Of a DNA stretch of 64,000 nucleotides, positions 1 to 8,906 are shown piece by piece; the first letter of the stretch is position 1, and the number at the start of each line of letters is the position of its first letter. Origin of the DNA: Pseudogracilibacillus sp037071985 (GTDB taxonomy: Bacteria > Bacillota > Bacilli > Bacillales > Amphibacillaceae); the NCBI RefSeq assembly GCF_037071985.1, contig NZ_JAXHDF010000013.1, forward strand, positions 30,342 to 94,341, in the 5' to 3' direction. Below the pieces are notes generated by a model. It saw only the letters and a list, made by a program, of their open reading frames with translations. It searched no databases and was not told where the DNA came from. Both the position numbers and the translations under genes were made by a program.

Positions 1-346
1 CTAAAATAATATCAACATTGTCCATGATAAGCGGATTTCCACTTTTGCCAATTTTGTAAATAAGGCCATCTCGAAGTGCAACGTCGGCTTTATAAATCCC
101 TGTATAGTCTAGTACAATAACATTCGTAATAACCGTATCCGGAACTCCGTCAGCTCTTGTAGCTAAAGGATGTTGACCCATTCCATCACGAATTACCTTT
201 CCACCACCAAAAACTACTTCTTCACCATACGTTGTATAATCTTTTTCTATTTGGATAAATAAATCAGTATCCGCTAAACGGATCGAATCACCAATCGTTG
301 GTCCGTACATTTGTGAATATTGTTCTCTAGACATTCTAAAGCTCAT
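1..346 (-). CDS. ureC: Urease subunit alpha, N-terminal part (cut by window edge)
   Basis: Partial gene: only the first 115 codons are in the window and the gene continues past position 1. The translation begins MSFRMSREQYSQMYGPTIGD and continues with a G-rich VVFGGGKVIRDGMGQ segment, which is the conserved N-terminal start of the nickel urease catalytic subunit. UreC hydrolyses urea to ammonia and carbamate in the cytoplasm as part of the (UreABC)3 complex. The metal-binding His and carbamylated Lys lie beyond the window. The ATG at 346 overlaps the TGA of ureB by four bases (ATGA), so the subunits are translationally coupled. The ureA-ureB-ureC order is the usual Bacillus one. Confidence 0.95.
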   Translation of the reverse strand, partial: MSFRMSREQYSQMYGPTIGDSIRLADTDLFIQIEKDYTTYGEEVVFGGGKVIRDGMGQHPLATRADGVPDTVITNVIVLDYTGIYKADVALRDGLIYKIGKSGNPLIMDNVDIIL

Positions 347-666
347 TTAATATCCCTACTTTCAAGTGAACCATCTACTTTATTATTAAAACCATAAACT
401 TCTCTTTGCCCTGAAAAATCTATTAACTCTACCGTTTTTTCATCTCCTGGTTCAAATCGAACCGCAGCACCTGCTGGGATATTAAGGCGCTTCCCAATAG
501 ATTTCTCTCGTTTAAACTTCAACGCATCATTTACTTCAAAAAAATGAAAATGAGAACCAATTTGAACAGGTCTATCACCAGTATTCATAACGGATATACT
601 TATAACTTCTTTATCTTGATTACAAATGATTTCCTCTTCTTTTAAAATGAATTCACCAGGAATCAT
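343..666 (-). CDS. ureB: Urease subunit beta
   Basis: This 107-residue protein is the normal length for a separate bacterial UreB. It starts MIPGEF and carries the family motifs NTGDRPVQIGSHFHFFEVN (residues about 28-46) and RLNIPAGAAVRFEPG (about 60-74). UreB is a structural subunit that packs against UreC and helps form the entrance to its active site. It sits 41 bases after ureA and overlaps ureC by four bases, so all three are one transcript. Nothing is truncated or unusual. Confidence 0.97.
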   Translation of the reverse strand: MIPGEFILKEEEIICNQDKEVISISVMNTGDRPVQIGSHFHFFEVNDALKFKREKSIGKRLNIPAGAAVRFEPGDEKTVELIDFSGQREVYGFNNKVDGSLESRDIK

Positions 667-707
667 TTAGGTCCAACTCCCTTCATAATTTACTTCACTC
701 ATTTCGT

Positions 708-1010
708 TTATCGGATCGGATTGTGCACAGTAACTAGCTTTGTCCCGTCTGGAAAAGTGGCCTCAACCTGTATATCGTCAATCATCTCGGCTACACCCTC
801 CATAACATCGTCTCTTGATAGGATCGTTGCACCAAATTCCATTAACTCCGCTACTGTCTTGCCATCCCTTGCTCCTTCAATGACTTCATATGTAATTAAA
901 GCCATTGCTTCTGGATGGTTTAACTGCAACCCTCTTTCCTTTCTACGTCGAGCAAGATCCGCCGCTACAACAATTAAAAGTTTATCTATTTCACGCGGTA
1001 ATAACTGCAT
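708..1010 (-). CDS. ureA: Urease subunit gamma
   Basis: This 100-residue protein is full length for UreA. It begins MQLLPREIDKLLIVVAADLA, and contains LNHPEAMALI (about residues 31-40) and the C-terminal block MIDDIQVEATFPDGTKLVTV, all classic UreA signatures. It is the first structural gene of the urease operon. The ATG at 1010 is preceded on the minus strand by a GGAGGGG ribosome site. A putative promoter lies about 90 bases upstream. Ammonia from urea would serve as a nitrogen source or raise pH. Confidence 0.97.
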   Translation of the reverse strand: MQLLPREIDKLLIVVAADLARRRKERGLQLNHPEAMALITYEVIEGARDGKTVAELMEFGATILSRDDVMEGVAEMIDDIQVEATFPDGTKLVTVHNPIR

Positions 1011-1100
1011 TAATTTTCCCCTCCTAAATCGGCTGACATAAGCTTATTGCTATCATTTCCAAAATCTATAGCCATTATGAGTAAATTTACGCCCCGAAAA

Positions 1101-1154
1101 AATATTGACTTTTCGATCAATTCAGTCAATTGCTTTGTGTTAATTTGCGTTGTA
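1101..1154 (-). promoter_or_regulatory. Putative ureA promoter with TnrA/GlnR-like half site
   Basis: On the minus strand TTGACT (1124-1129) is followed after 17 bases by AATATT (1101-1106), an acceptable but weak SigA promoter. Just upstream, 1138-1154 reads TGTTA-N7-TTGTA. This fits the TnrA/GlnR consensus TGTNA-N7-TNACA perfectly in one half and poorly in the other. Urease genes in Bacillus are known to be under nitrogen regulators, but this site is only a candidate. Confidence 0.35.
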
Positions 1155-1619
1155 TTTTTGTCCACCAAAAAAACGCCTATTTGTGATTAAATAAACGCCT
1201 TACGAGCATTGCGAAATTATTAAGTTGTTTTAAAAAAGTGTGTTATTTTAAGGTTATTTTTAGAATTGTTTTTGAATACAATCGATGCATTGGAGAAGGT
1301 GATTCTCCTAAATAAAGTAGGGGGAGTGCACTTTTACAATCGGTAGATTAACCGTTGTGAAAAGAGTTTGAGAAAGTGAAAATTCTGTTCATCCTATTAA
1401 ATTATATTTTATAGAGTTGGCCTCCTTTACCTCTCAATTTCTGAACACTATAATAGTATATGGTTATTTTATAGCTCGGTCAACAATTACGTTTATTATA
1501 AGTACAGGGTTGATAAAAGAGAATCTATGAATGATGAATGTTATTATTTAAATAGAAGAGTTCATTAGAGTATGGTAAAGATACTGTATCTAAACAACTT
1601 TTCCGAAGGAGTGCTTTTT
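1155..1619. other. Intergenic region between ureA and recQ
   Basis: Divergent AT-rich spacer. I see no convincing open reading frame or RNA gene. A small imperfect dyad (GGAGAAGGTGATTCTCC, around 1292-1308) is present but has no U-run and no clear role. The recQ ribosome site is at its right end. Confidence 0.4.
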
Positions 1620-3773
1620 ATGAATTCCACAGCAAACAAAATTTTAAGCCATTATTTCGGATATGAAACGTTTCGTGCAGGCCAAGCAGAAACAATTGAT
1701 TATATACTTCAGTCAAAAAATACCCTAGCTGTTATGCCGACAGGAAGTGGGAAGTCATTATGTTATCAGATTCCAGGACTTTTATTAGACGGAACAGCCC
1801 TTATTATTTCACCACTTATCTCGCTGATGAAAGACCAAGTCGATGCGCTGCAATCTTTAGGGATAGCTGCTACATATGTAAATAGTTCATTATCTCCTTC
1901 CGAACAGAGTGTGCGCCTAAATGATATAAGAATGGGAAAATACAAATTTGTTTACGTAGCACCTGAGCGATTTGAATCGTCTTATTTTATGAATAGTATG
2001 AAGAACTTGCGCTTATCTCTAATCGCATTTGACGAAGCACATTGTATCTCCCAATGGGGGCACGATTTTAGACCGAGTTATCGTTCAATTATTCCCCGTT
2101 TAAATGAGATGCCTCGTCTTCCAGTACTAATTGCTTTAACCGCAACAGCGACACAAGACGTTATTACAGATATTCAGAATTTATTACAAATCGATCCCCA
2201 TCATATCGTCAAAACTGGGTTTGAACGTGAAAATTTATCCTTCCATCTTGTAAAAGGAAAAGACAAATATTCGTATGTTCGATCTTTTTTAGACGAGCAT
2301 AAAGATGAGTCAGGTATAATTTACACAGCAACCCGAAAGCAAGCAGACATGCTTTACGACCAATTACATAAAAAAGGGATAGCCGTTGAAAAGTATCATG
2401 CAGGACTCTCCGAAGAGGAAAGAAAACGTGCGCAATCAGCGTTTATCCGTGACGAGATACCAATTATGGTCGCAACCAATGCATTTGGGATGGGAATTGA
2501 TAAATCGAATGTTCGGTTCGTTATTCATTATGCCATGCCGATGAATATCGAATCTTATTATCAAGAAGCAGGAAGAGCGGGTCGTGACGGGGAGCCAAGT
2601 GATTGTATCTTGCTATTTTCCCCTCAGGACATCCAGCTACAAAAATTTTTAATTGAGCAATCGGATTTTTCGGAAGAAGCAAAACAAAATGAATACCGTA
2701 AATTACAAGCAATGATCAATTACTGTCATACACATAGCTGCTTAAGTTTGTACATCATCAATTACTTTACGAATGAAAGTGAAGCAGGAAGTGAACCTTG
2801 CGGACGCTGCGGCAATTGTATGTACCAATCGGAAAAAGTCGATATAACCGAAGAAGCACAAATGATTCTCTCTTGCGTGAAACGAATGGGAGAGCGATTC
2901 GGCGTTGGAATGACAGCAAAAGTATTACGTGGATCTAAAGATAAAAAAATTACTTCTTTTAAGCTAGATACACTCTCTACTTATGGAATTTTATCTGCTT
3001 ATACGGAAAAAGATCTTACAGAACGGATTCAATTTCTAATTGCAGAGAATTTTCTTGGGAGTGAAGAAGGAAAATATCCGATCTTAAAATTAAACAAACA
3101 GTCTGTGGATGTGTTAAAAGGTAAACAGAGCGTTTGGATGTATACTGCTCCAATTCCTTCTATAGAAGAAGCCGATTTTCAGAAAGAGCTGTTTGACCTA
3201 TTACGCGCATTAAGAAAACAAATCGCTGATGAAACAAATGTACCACCTTATGTATTGTTTTCTGATGCAACATTAAGAGATTTATGTCGTTATTTCCCGA
3301 CAACCAAAGAAGAAATGCTAGAAATAAAGGGTATTGGAGAAAAGAAGTATGAACAATATGGGGAAATATTTTTACACGAAATTAACGAGTGGAAAGCAGC
3401 TCACCCGGAAGTAAAACCGAAAATTCAAATAAACAGTTCGCCAGTTGTTCGACGTGTGAGAAAAACTTCAGAGCATGAAGGGCCAAGTCATCTGGCTAGC
3501 TATAAAATGTTTCAAACAGGTAAATCGATTAAGGAAATTGCGATTATTCGAGAAATGAATGAACAAACAATTGAAAAACATTTATTCAAAGCTTTTGAAG
3601 ACGGATACCCATTAGCCTGGAACATCTTTTTTAATGATGAAGAGGAAAAAGTGATCCTACAAGCGCATGAACAATTGGAGGAAAAACGCTTAAAACCTTT
3701 GAAAGAATCACTCCCTGACTCTTATGATTATCGAAAAATACAAGCTGTACTAGTCAAAAATAATCTTACATGA
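1620..3773 (+). CDS. recQ: ATP-dependent DNA helicase RecQ
   Basis: A 717-residue 3'-5' superfamily 2 DNA helicase acting in recombination and stalled-fork repair. I chose the ATG at 1620, which follows GAAGGAGTG at good spacing; an earlier in-frame ATG at 1572 has no ribosome site. In order: helicase core with Walker A MPTGSGKS (residues 39-46), DEAH box (138-141) and the motif VI region QEAGRAGRDG (315-324); a RecQ C-terminal zinc site (Cys374 followed by Cys394, Cys397 and Cys400); an HRDC domain (about 515-585); and a C-terminal helix-turn-helix extension typical of long Firmicute RecQ proteins. It is monocistronic, diverges from the urease operon and shows no defects. Confidence 0.96.
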   Translation: MNSTANKILSHYFGYETFRAGQAETIDYILQSKNTLAVMPTGSGKSLCYQIPGLLLDGTALIISPLISLMKDQVDALQSLGIAATYVNSSLSPSEQSVRLNDIRMGKYKFVYVAPERFESSYFMNSMKNLRLSLIAFDEAHCISQWGHDFRPSYRSIIPRLNEMPRLPVLIALTATATQDVITDIQNLLQIDPHHIVKTGFERENLSFHLVKGKDKYSYVRSFLDEHKDESGIIYTATRKQADMLYDQLHKKGIAVEKYHAGLSEEERKRAQSAFIRDEIPIMVATNAFGMGIDKSNVRFVIHYAMPMNIESYYQEAGRAGRDGEPSDCILLFSPQDIQLQKFLIEQSDFSEEAKQNEYRKLQAMINYCHTHSCLSLYIINYFTNESEAGSEPCGRCGNCMYQSEKVDITEEAQMILSCVKRMGERFGVGMTAKVLRGSKDKKITSFKLDTLSTYGILSAYTEKDLTERIQFLIAENFLGSEEGKYPILKLNKQSVDVLKGKQSVWMYTAPIPSIEEADFQKELFDLLRALRKQIADETNVPPYVLFSDATLRDLCRYFPTTKEEMLEIKGIGEKKYEQYGEIFLHEINEWKAAHPEVKPKIQINSSPVVRRVRKTSEHEGPSHLASYKMFQTGKSIKEIAIIREMNEQTIEKHLFKAFEDGYPLAWNIFFNDEEEKVILQAHEQLEEKRLKPLKESLPDSYDYRKIQAVLVKNNLT

Positions 3774-3897
3774 ACTTCTTATCCCAAATTGATGTTCAAA
3801 CGTATTCACTCATTTTGTAGATCGGATAAATTAAGTGTTCGATCGAATGCTTAAACAATATGAGAAAAGGAATAATAGGTGTAGAGGTGAATCCATT

Positions 3898-4101
3898 ATG
3901 GCTGATATCTTTTTAAGTTATTCTATTCGACTTATCTTAACAATAGTTGTGATCATTATTTTAGCCTATATTCTTTTTAAATTTCGAGCCAAGAAAAACG
4001 CTACAAGAAGTTCGCTTGATATTATGAAGGAACGCTTAGAAAAAGGGGAAATAACAGAAGAAGACTATCGACGAGCTAAAGAAAAACAAGGAAAAAAGTG
4101 A
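3898..4101 (+). CDS. SHOCT-domain small membrane protein
   Basis: This 67-residue protein starts at the ATG at 3898, preceded by GAGGTG. A longer in-frame start at 3835 lacks a ribosome site. One membrane helix (about residues 8-27, rich in I, L and V) is followed by a basic stretch (KFRAKKN). A C-terminal SHOCT (short C-terminal) motif follows, with core RLEKGEITEEDYRRAKE. SHOCT motifs are thought to mediate oligomerisation; the function of this family is unknown. It is followed at once by a hairpin terminator shared with the converging gene. Confidence 0.8.
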   Translation: MADIFLSYSIRLILTIVVIIILAYILFKFRAKKNATRSSLDIMKERLEKGEITEEDYRRAKEKQGKK

Positions 4102-4118
4102 CGCTCTTTGAAATGAAC

Positions 4119-4165
4119 CCCTTAAGATAAACAAATGTACTGTATTATCTTAAGGGAGTTCTTTA
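4119..4165. terminator. Bidirectional terminator hairpin
   Basis: Perfect 12-bp stem: CCCTTAAGATAA at 4119-4130 pairs with 4145-4156 across a 14-base loop. A T-rich tail (GTTCTTTACTTT) follows on the plus strand. It separates the SHOCT gene from the converging permease gene. Confidence 0.75.
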
Positions 4166-5578
4166 CTTTGACAAGATAGAATACTCATCAACATCACTAT
4201 TTTTAAGACTTTTAAAACGAGACGCAAAATACGAAATTGATCCAATGAATGCAATAGATAAAAAGACCATTAAATAGCGTATATTTTCCCACATAATTAC
4301 CATGTTTTCACTGCCTATTAACGACCTGAATCCGGAAATAGAATAAGTCATTGGTAGAAAACTGCTTACCTTTTGTAATATAGATGGAACCATTTCTGTC
4401 GGGAAAGTTCCACCGCTACTCGTTATCTGTAAAATAAGCAGTACAACCATTAATAATCTGCCAGCATCTTTAAATAAGACAGATAAACAATGTAAAGTTA
4501 TTGCAAAAACAATACTGACTAGTATCGTGAAGAAGACAAAGTTCACCGTATTACCTACCTCAATACCAAGTATGTTTAATAGTACTACATCGGCTATTAC
4601 TGCTTGTAATATCGCAGCTGTGATGACTACTATATATTTACTACCAAACCATCCAAGGAAACTGTTTGGCTTGGTAAAAGTCTGTACTGCTGGGAACACC
4701 ATGGTTATGACCATTGCTCCAATAAATAGCCCTAATGAAAGGGTAAATGGTGTAAAACCATTTCCATAGTTTGAGACCTTAGTATATGGCAGTGTATCTA
4801 ATTTCAACGGACTTGCGGCAATTTCAAGATTCGCTTCATTGAATTGAACGTTACTCAATTCCTGTGTACTGGCTTCTAATTCACTTGATAAATTACTGGA
4901 CCCTTCTGTGATGGCCGTAATGGCAGAAATCAATTCTACTTTTTCAGTTTCTGATACATTAGGATTAGAATGAATCGTTTGCTCAATTGGTTCATTTATC
5001 TTCTCTATTCCGTCCGCTAAACTCCCTACACTATTATTTAGTTGCTGTACCCCTTCTGAAATTTTTTCAAAATTACTTGCAAAAAACTGCATATAGCTTT
5101 CTACCATACTATCTGCAATATTACTTCTAAGTTGCTGTACCATACTTTCTTCTATCATGCTGAACATATAATTTTTACTTTGATTTGGCACATATTCAAT
5201 CACTGGCTGCTTCGGATCCTTATCAAATACTGTACTAGCCTTCTCGGAAAAGTCACTCGGTATAAAGATCATCATGGAATACGTATTATCGTTTAAACCT
5301 TCTAGCGCTTTTTCTTTTGTCACAAAGTCCCATGTAAATGTCTCGTTTTCTCGTAAATTTTTCTCGATTTCTTTTCCTAGAGTTAATTCATTCCCTTGAA
5401 ACGTAACTGGCTCATCTTCATTCACAATGGCTACCTTCATCGATTCCATATTTTCGTATGGGTCCCAAAAAGACCATAGGAATGTGGCGCTATACAAAGT
5501 GGGAATAAACAATGCAATAATGAGTCCTGCAACAACTAATTTGTTTTTAAACAGATGAGATAATTCTTTTTTGAACAT
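4163..5578 (-). CDS. YhgE/Pip-like ABC-2 type membrane permease
   Basis: A 471-residue membrane protein. The chosen ATG at 5578 (MFKKELSHLF) has GGAG nine bases upstream; an upstream GTG at 5605 lacks a ribosome site. One N-terminal membrane helix (about residues 12-32) is followed by a long extracellular domain with the YhgE/Pip-type block KVAIVNEDEPVTFQG, helical segments around 180-250, and five to six C-terminal helices of the ABC-2 fold. Relatives include phage-infection proteins and efflux-linked permeases. No ATPase lies next to it. It has its own promoter (TATACT at 5647-5652) and the TetR operator just downstream, so the neighbouring TetR protein probably represses it. The substrate is unknown; a hydrophobic toxic compound is a guess. 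Confidence 0.82.
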   Translation of the reverse strand: MFKKELSHLFKNKLVVAGLIIALFIPTLYSATFLWSFWDPYENMESMKVAIVNEDEPVTFQGNELTLGKEIEKNLRENETFTWDFVTKEKALEGLNDNTYSMMIFIPSDFSEKASTVFDKDPKQPVIEYVPNQSKNYMFSMIEESMVQQLRSNIADSMVESYMQFFASNFEKISEGVQQLNNSVGSLADGIEKINEPIEQTIHSNPNVSETEKVELISAITAITEGSSNLSSELEASTQELSNVQFNEANLEIAASPLKLDTLPYTKVSNYGNGFTPFTLSLGLFIGAMVITMVFPAVQTFTKPNSFLGWFGSKYIVVITAAILQAVIADVVLLNILGIEVGNTVNFVFFTILVSIVFAITLHCLSVLFKDAGRLLMVVLLILQITSSGGTFPTEMVPSILQKVSSFLPMTYSISGFRSLIGSENMVIMWENIRYLMVFLSIAFIGSISYFASRFKSLKNSDVDEYSILSK

Positions 5579-5628
5579 TTTATTCATCTCCATTCTTATT
5601 TGCACGTATGTACATGCTTACTTTAATA

Positions 5629-5647
5629 ATGCAAGTACTTGCTTTCA
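5629..5647. promoter_or_regulatory. TetR operator in permease promoter
   Basis: The core GCAAGTACTTGC (5631-5642) is a perfect 12-bp palindrome directly downstream of the -10 box TATACT (minus strand, 5647-5652). The 19-base stretch 5629-5647 recurs with one mismatch at 6282-6300 upstream of the tetR gene. The same word in two promoters of adjacent regulator and target genes is strong evidence for a repressor site. Confidence 0.75.
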
Positions 5648-5654
5648 GTATAGA

Positions 5655-5685
5655 TAAAAAATAACCTGTTGATTACTACAACAGG
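5655..5685 (-). terminator. Terminator after tetR
   Basis: On the minus strand CCTGTTG and CAACAGG (5665-5685) form a 7-bp stem followed by TTATTTTTT. It ends the tetR transcript before the separate permease promoter. Confidence 0.6.
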
Positions 5686-5691
5686 AACTTT

Positions 5692-6264
5692 CTATTTTAA
5701 CGAATCAATGAACATAGATAGATAATTATCAGTAAATTTATTTAGTGTAATTTTTTCGTTTTTTTCTAACAGTCTATCCTGTAAAAAAAAGTATCCGAAA
5801 TTAAAATAGATAAAGTTATTTGCAGCAACTTCAGGATCAATTTTCTTCATCTTTTTTTGTTCAATCATCGTTATAAAATAATCCTTAATAATATTTCGAT
5901 ATGTAGTTGGGAGCTTTTGAATGGCTTCGTCTAACTCCGGAAATCTTCCTTCCTCTCGTAAACTGATTAGAATAATATTTCTTTTTGAAGCGACAATCTC
6001 TTGGTATTTCTCACTCAACATCTTTAAGTCTTTTTCTAAATTCCATGTTATACCTTTCCTCATTGTTTCCGTTATTTCATCAAAAAAAGAATACTTTTGG
6101 ATCGCCGCATCAAGAATTCCTTTCTTATTTCCAAAATGACGAAATAGCGTTACCTCATTTACCTCTGCTCGTTCCGCAATTGCACGTGTTGTTGCACCTT
6201 TATACCCTTTCTCATCAACGAGTTCTATTGCCGCCCGAATGATTCTATCTTTTGTGTTTTCCAC
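5692..6264 (-). CDS. TetR/AcrR family repressor
   Basis: This 190-residue protein has a classic N-terminal TetR helix-turn-helix at residues 1-50 (DRIIRAAIELVDEKGYKGAT, then TRAIAERAEVNEVTLFRHFG), followed by a helical ligand-binding domain of ordinary size. The preceding promoter is nearly ideal (TTGACA, 17 bp, TATACT). Its start region carries the same operator found in front of the downstream permease, so autorepression plus control of the permease is the natural reading. The inducing ligand cannot be read from the sequence. Confidence 0.9.
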   Translation of the reverse strand: MENTKDRIIRAAIELVDEKGYKGATTRAIAERAEVNEVTLFRHFGNKKGILDAAIQKYSFFDEITETMRKGITWNLEKDLKMLSEKYQEIVASKRNIILISLREEGRFPELDEAIQKLPTTYRNIIKDYFITMIEQKKMKKIDPEVAANNFIYFNFGYFFLQDRLLEKNEKITLNKFTDNYLSMFIDSLK

Positions 6265-6281
6265 GATCTATCCACCTTCAC

Positions 6282-6334
6282 ATGCAAGTACTTACTTTCA
6301 TTTATAGTATATGGATTTATTTGGAGTTTGTCAA
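6282..6334 (-). promoter_or_regulatory. tetR promoter and operator
   Basis: The -35 box TTGACA (6329-6334), a 17-base spacer and the -10 box TATACT (6306-6311) form a strong SigA promoter. The operator copy at 6282-6300, with core CAAGTACTTA, lies about where transcription starts. Compare the sister operator at 5629-5647. Confidence 0.75.
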
Positions 6335-6364
6335 TGACTACTTTCTTTCCGAACTTCTAACTAA

Positions 6365-6405
6365 AATAAATAACCATTCTTCTGCGAAATAATGAATGGT
6401 TATTT
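6365..6405 (-). terminator. Terminator of yhfC-DUF3887 operon
   Basis: Perfect 11-bp stem AATAACCATTC (6369-6379) with 6394-6404 and a 14-base loop. The minus strand then reads TATTTTAG, a short U-tract. It lies just downstream of the DUF3887 gene. Confidence 0.7.
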
Positions 6406-6430
6406 ATGATTCGTATGAAACGATAACTAA

Positions 6431-6817
6431 TTATTGAATAAATAATCCCGCTACCTCATCATTATCATTAAAAGACACGGTAAAAACTAGATTTTCTTTA
6501 CTATAATTTGCTGCTAGAACGGTAATATAAAAGCCATCTTTCTCCTCAACAGAAGATTTATTAATTTTTTCAAAATCACCTGATTGGTTTAACACAGGAG
6601 TTAACTCTTCCATATCACTTAAAGGTAATCCTTCCTTCATTTTTTCATCAAACATCGCATGAACTTCTTCATAATCTCCAGCATTCATTAAGGAGACGAT
6701 CTCTTCAGCTTTTGTTATATACTTTTCCGCTGTTGAGTCATCCACTTTACTTCCACCACATGCAACGAGCATCAACACTGTGACCACACTAAACATCATT
6801 AATGCAAATTTTTTCAT
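6431..6817 (-). CDS. DUF3887-like lipoprotein
   Basis: A 128-residue exported lipoprotein. A signal peptide (MKKFALMMFSVVTVLMLVAC) ends in a lipobox with Cys20. The mature part is a small alpha/beta domain with the pattern of DUF3887 (AEEIVSLMNAGDYEEVHAMFDEKM, residues about 37-60), resembling NTF2-like folds. A good ribosome site (GAAGGGAG) precedes the ATG. The gene overlaps the end of the YhfC-like gene by 29 bases, so the two are co-translated and may act together at the membrane. Function unknown. Confidence 0.75.
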   Translation of the reverse strand: MKKFALMMFSVVTVLMLVACGGSKVDDSTAEKYITKAEEIVSLMNAGDYEEVHAMFDEKMKEGLPLSDMEELTPVLNQSGDFEKINKSSVEEKDGFYITVLAANYSKENLVFTVSFNDNDEVAGLFIQ

Positions 6818-7496
6818 TGTAATACTCCCTTCTTTTTAATAGTGAACTGTAAGCAAAAACAGTGAGCGCGATAATCGCTAACGCCAATTCTAAAACGAAT
6901 ACTACATGATCTTTTGGTACATAAAGTGGCAAAATTCCAACCAATGCATCTGTAAAGCCATGAATAGCAATGGCAAGCCACACGCCTATAAATCTTTTTT
7001 GCACAACTGCCTGAAGAACAATAATGGAGAGCCCGATATGTAATAGCATTGCAAAAAATCGCTCTATCCCCCCAATAAAATATGCTTCATTTTCAATAAG
7101 CATTGTTTGGGAAACGAATAATGTCAGAGCGGGAATGCCAACAAATATTACCGCTTCTATTCCACTATGTCCTGCACCAAATAAAAAGCCAGACTGCCAA
7201 TTCCGTTTCGACATAAAAAAGCGTATACAGATAAAACGTGCTAGTTCTTCAACGATTCCTGCTGATAAACCGACTACTATAGCAAATAAAATTGGCTGTG
7301 TTACACGTAACATGATAAATTCCGTACTGTGATTCCCTAAGAATTGTAATAATGGAATACGGAATAATATCTGTGATCCAACAAACGCTAGAGCACCTAA
7401 AATAAATGCCATATACCTTTTTTTAAAACATGCATATACGAAAAGTACCAGTGGTAACCCTATGCTTATTAATATAGAAAAAATAACACCGATCAA
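6789..7496 (-). CDS. YhfC family intramembrane metalloprotease-like protein
   Basis: A 235-residue protein with about seven membrane helices. It has the YhfC signature: EELARF (about residues 83-88) in one helix and GAGHSGIEA (about 107-115) in the next, which supply Glu and His residues like those of CPBP-type membrane proteases. Translation starts at TTG (7496) behind GGGGTGAG. It overlaps the following lipoprotein gene. YhfC proteins are poorly characterised; protease activity is inferred from the motifs. Confidence 0.8.
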   Translation of the reverse strand: MIGVIFSILISIGLPLVLFVYACFKKRYMAFILGALAFVGSQILFRIPLLQFLGNHSTEFIMLRVTQPILFAIVVGLSAGIVEELARFICIRFFMSKRNWQSGFLFGAGHSGIEAVIFVGIPALTLFVSQTMLIENEAYFIGGIERFFAMLLHIGLSIIVLQAVVQKRFIGVWLAIAIHGFTDALVGILPLYVPKDHVVFVLELALAIIALTVFAYSSLLKRREYYNEKICINDV

Positions 7497-7589
7497 TCTT
7501 ACTCACCCCTGATCAGTGTATAAAAATCTATAAAATAAGTATAGAGTATGTTCATTTTTGGTTCATTTTACATCAAGAATGGTCGGTTT

Positions 7590-8906
7590 CTATTCCTTTT
7601 TAAGAATCAATGTTTGGGTAAAGTAGGGAGCGATAAACGTAGTCTCCAGAGTAGCATTTTTTGTTTTATCAATCATTCGCTTTAAAGAGAATAATCCATA
7701 CCCTTCATTATTTTCTTTTCTAGTATACTTTTTCTCATACAATTTTTGTAAATCAATTTCTGTTTGTTGACAACTGTTACGAACAACGAAATACTGTAAG
7801 TTTTCCATTTCAAAGAAAGCTAGTTGCATCACTTTTTCTTTACTAAGTACTGCTTCCTCCATTGCATTATCGATTAATATAGAAATTATTCGAATAAAAG
7901 AAATCATTGGCATTGCAATTTCTTCAATCACATCTGGTATATCAACCATTACTTTCACTTGTTGCTGTTCGGCAATCGTCACTTTTACATGTAACATACT
8001 TTTAACTTCGGGTACTGAGATTCGTGATAACTTAACGATTCCCAATTCATGATTGTCCATTAATTTTGACGTTGGTGCAATGACATCCTCATACACTCGT
8101 GCAATTTGCTCGATGTTCTTCGTGCGGACCCCTTCATTTAAAGTGAGTAATACATTAATATAGTCATGACGAAAGCTAGCCAATTCATCATGCATCAATT
8201 CTAATTTTCCAACATAGTCAAGTAACTCTTTATCTAAACGCTTTTGTTGTTCTTCAAGAATTCTTTCTTTTGCCAAATGAGAGCCAATTAATACAATTAA
8301 CAATAAGATAAAAAATATAATATAAGCAGAGATGTAACTTAATTGTCCGTATTGTTGATTTAAATTGGACAAAAGAACCGAAGAAGGCATCGTCAAAATA
8401 AGTGCTATAATGAGTCCGAGAATAAGGAACACATAGCTTATGTAATATAAAGGGCTTTCAACAATAAATTGAGCAAATTTCTGAATCGGCGCGCGCCATA
8501 ATAGAATACTAACGAATAAGATAGTTGATACAATAAGGTGAATAACACTACCTGTCCATAAATATAAGTTAAAAGGAGACAGCATAAACAAATTCATGCC
8601 TAGTTCCACTAAAACTAATCTTATTAATGTAATTAGAACCATACTGACTAAAGCAAAATAGACATTTTGCATGAAGGAAAGCTCTTCCTTCATCAAACCT
8701 AGAGTCAATAGAAAAAGGAGCAATAAAATGGTATTAAACTCTGGATAACCGGTTACCGTTACAACAATACCTAGCAAGATAAAAAAAATAATACTTAATG
8801 CAAATACCATTTTATAGGACAGACGATTGTACCTGATTAAATGGATATATAATAAAACATGGCTAATACCAATTAGTGTAAGTGCAACCAGATCATAAAT
8901 ATACAT
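7590..8906 (-). CDS. AgrC/NatK-like sensor histidine kinase (GHKL)
   Basis: A 438-residue sensor kinase. Six or seven membrane helices occupy residues 1-210. A coiled-coil-like linker then leads to the atypical phospho-acceptor motif FRHDYIN (His247) used by AgrC-type peptide sensors, and to a GHKL ATPase domain with N-box SILIDNAMEEAV and a GYGLFSLKRM G-box. The start ATG at 8906 overlaps the stop of the response regulator by one base, so the pair is coupled. No agrB/agrD-like processing gene or peptide gene was seen beside it. The stimulus is unknown; a peptide is possible. Confidence 0.88.
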   Translation of the reverse strand: MYIYDLVALTLIGISHVLLYIHLIRYNRLSYKMVFALSIIFFILLGIVVTVTGYPEFNTILLLLFLLTLGLMKEELSFMQNVYFALVSMVLITLIRLVLVELGMNLFMLSPFNLYLWTGSVIHLIVSTILFVSILLWRAPIQKFAQFIVESPLYYISYVFLILGLIIALILTMPSSVLLSNLNQQYGQLSYISAYIIFFILLLIVLIGSHLAKERILEEQQKRLDKELLDYVGKLELMHDELASFRHDYINVLLTLNEGVRTKNIEQIARVYEDVIAPTSKLMDNHELGIVKLSRISVPEVKSMLHVKVTIAEQQQVKVMVDIPDVIEEIAMPMISFIRIISILIDNAMEEAVLSKEKVMQLAFFEMENLQYFVVRNSCQQTEIDLQKLYEKKYTRKENNEGYGLFSLKRMIDKTKNATLETTFIAPYFTQTLILKKE

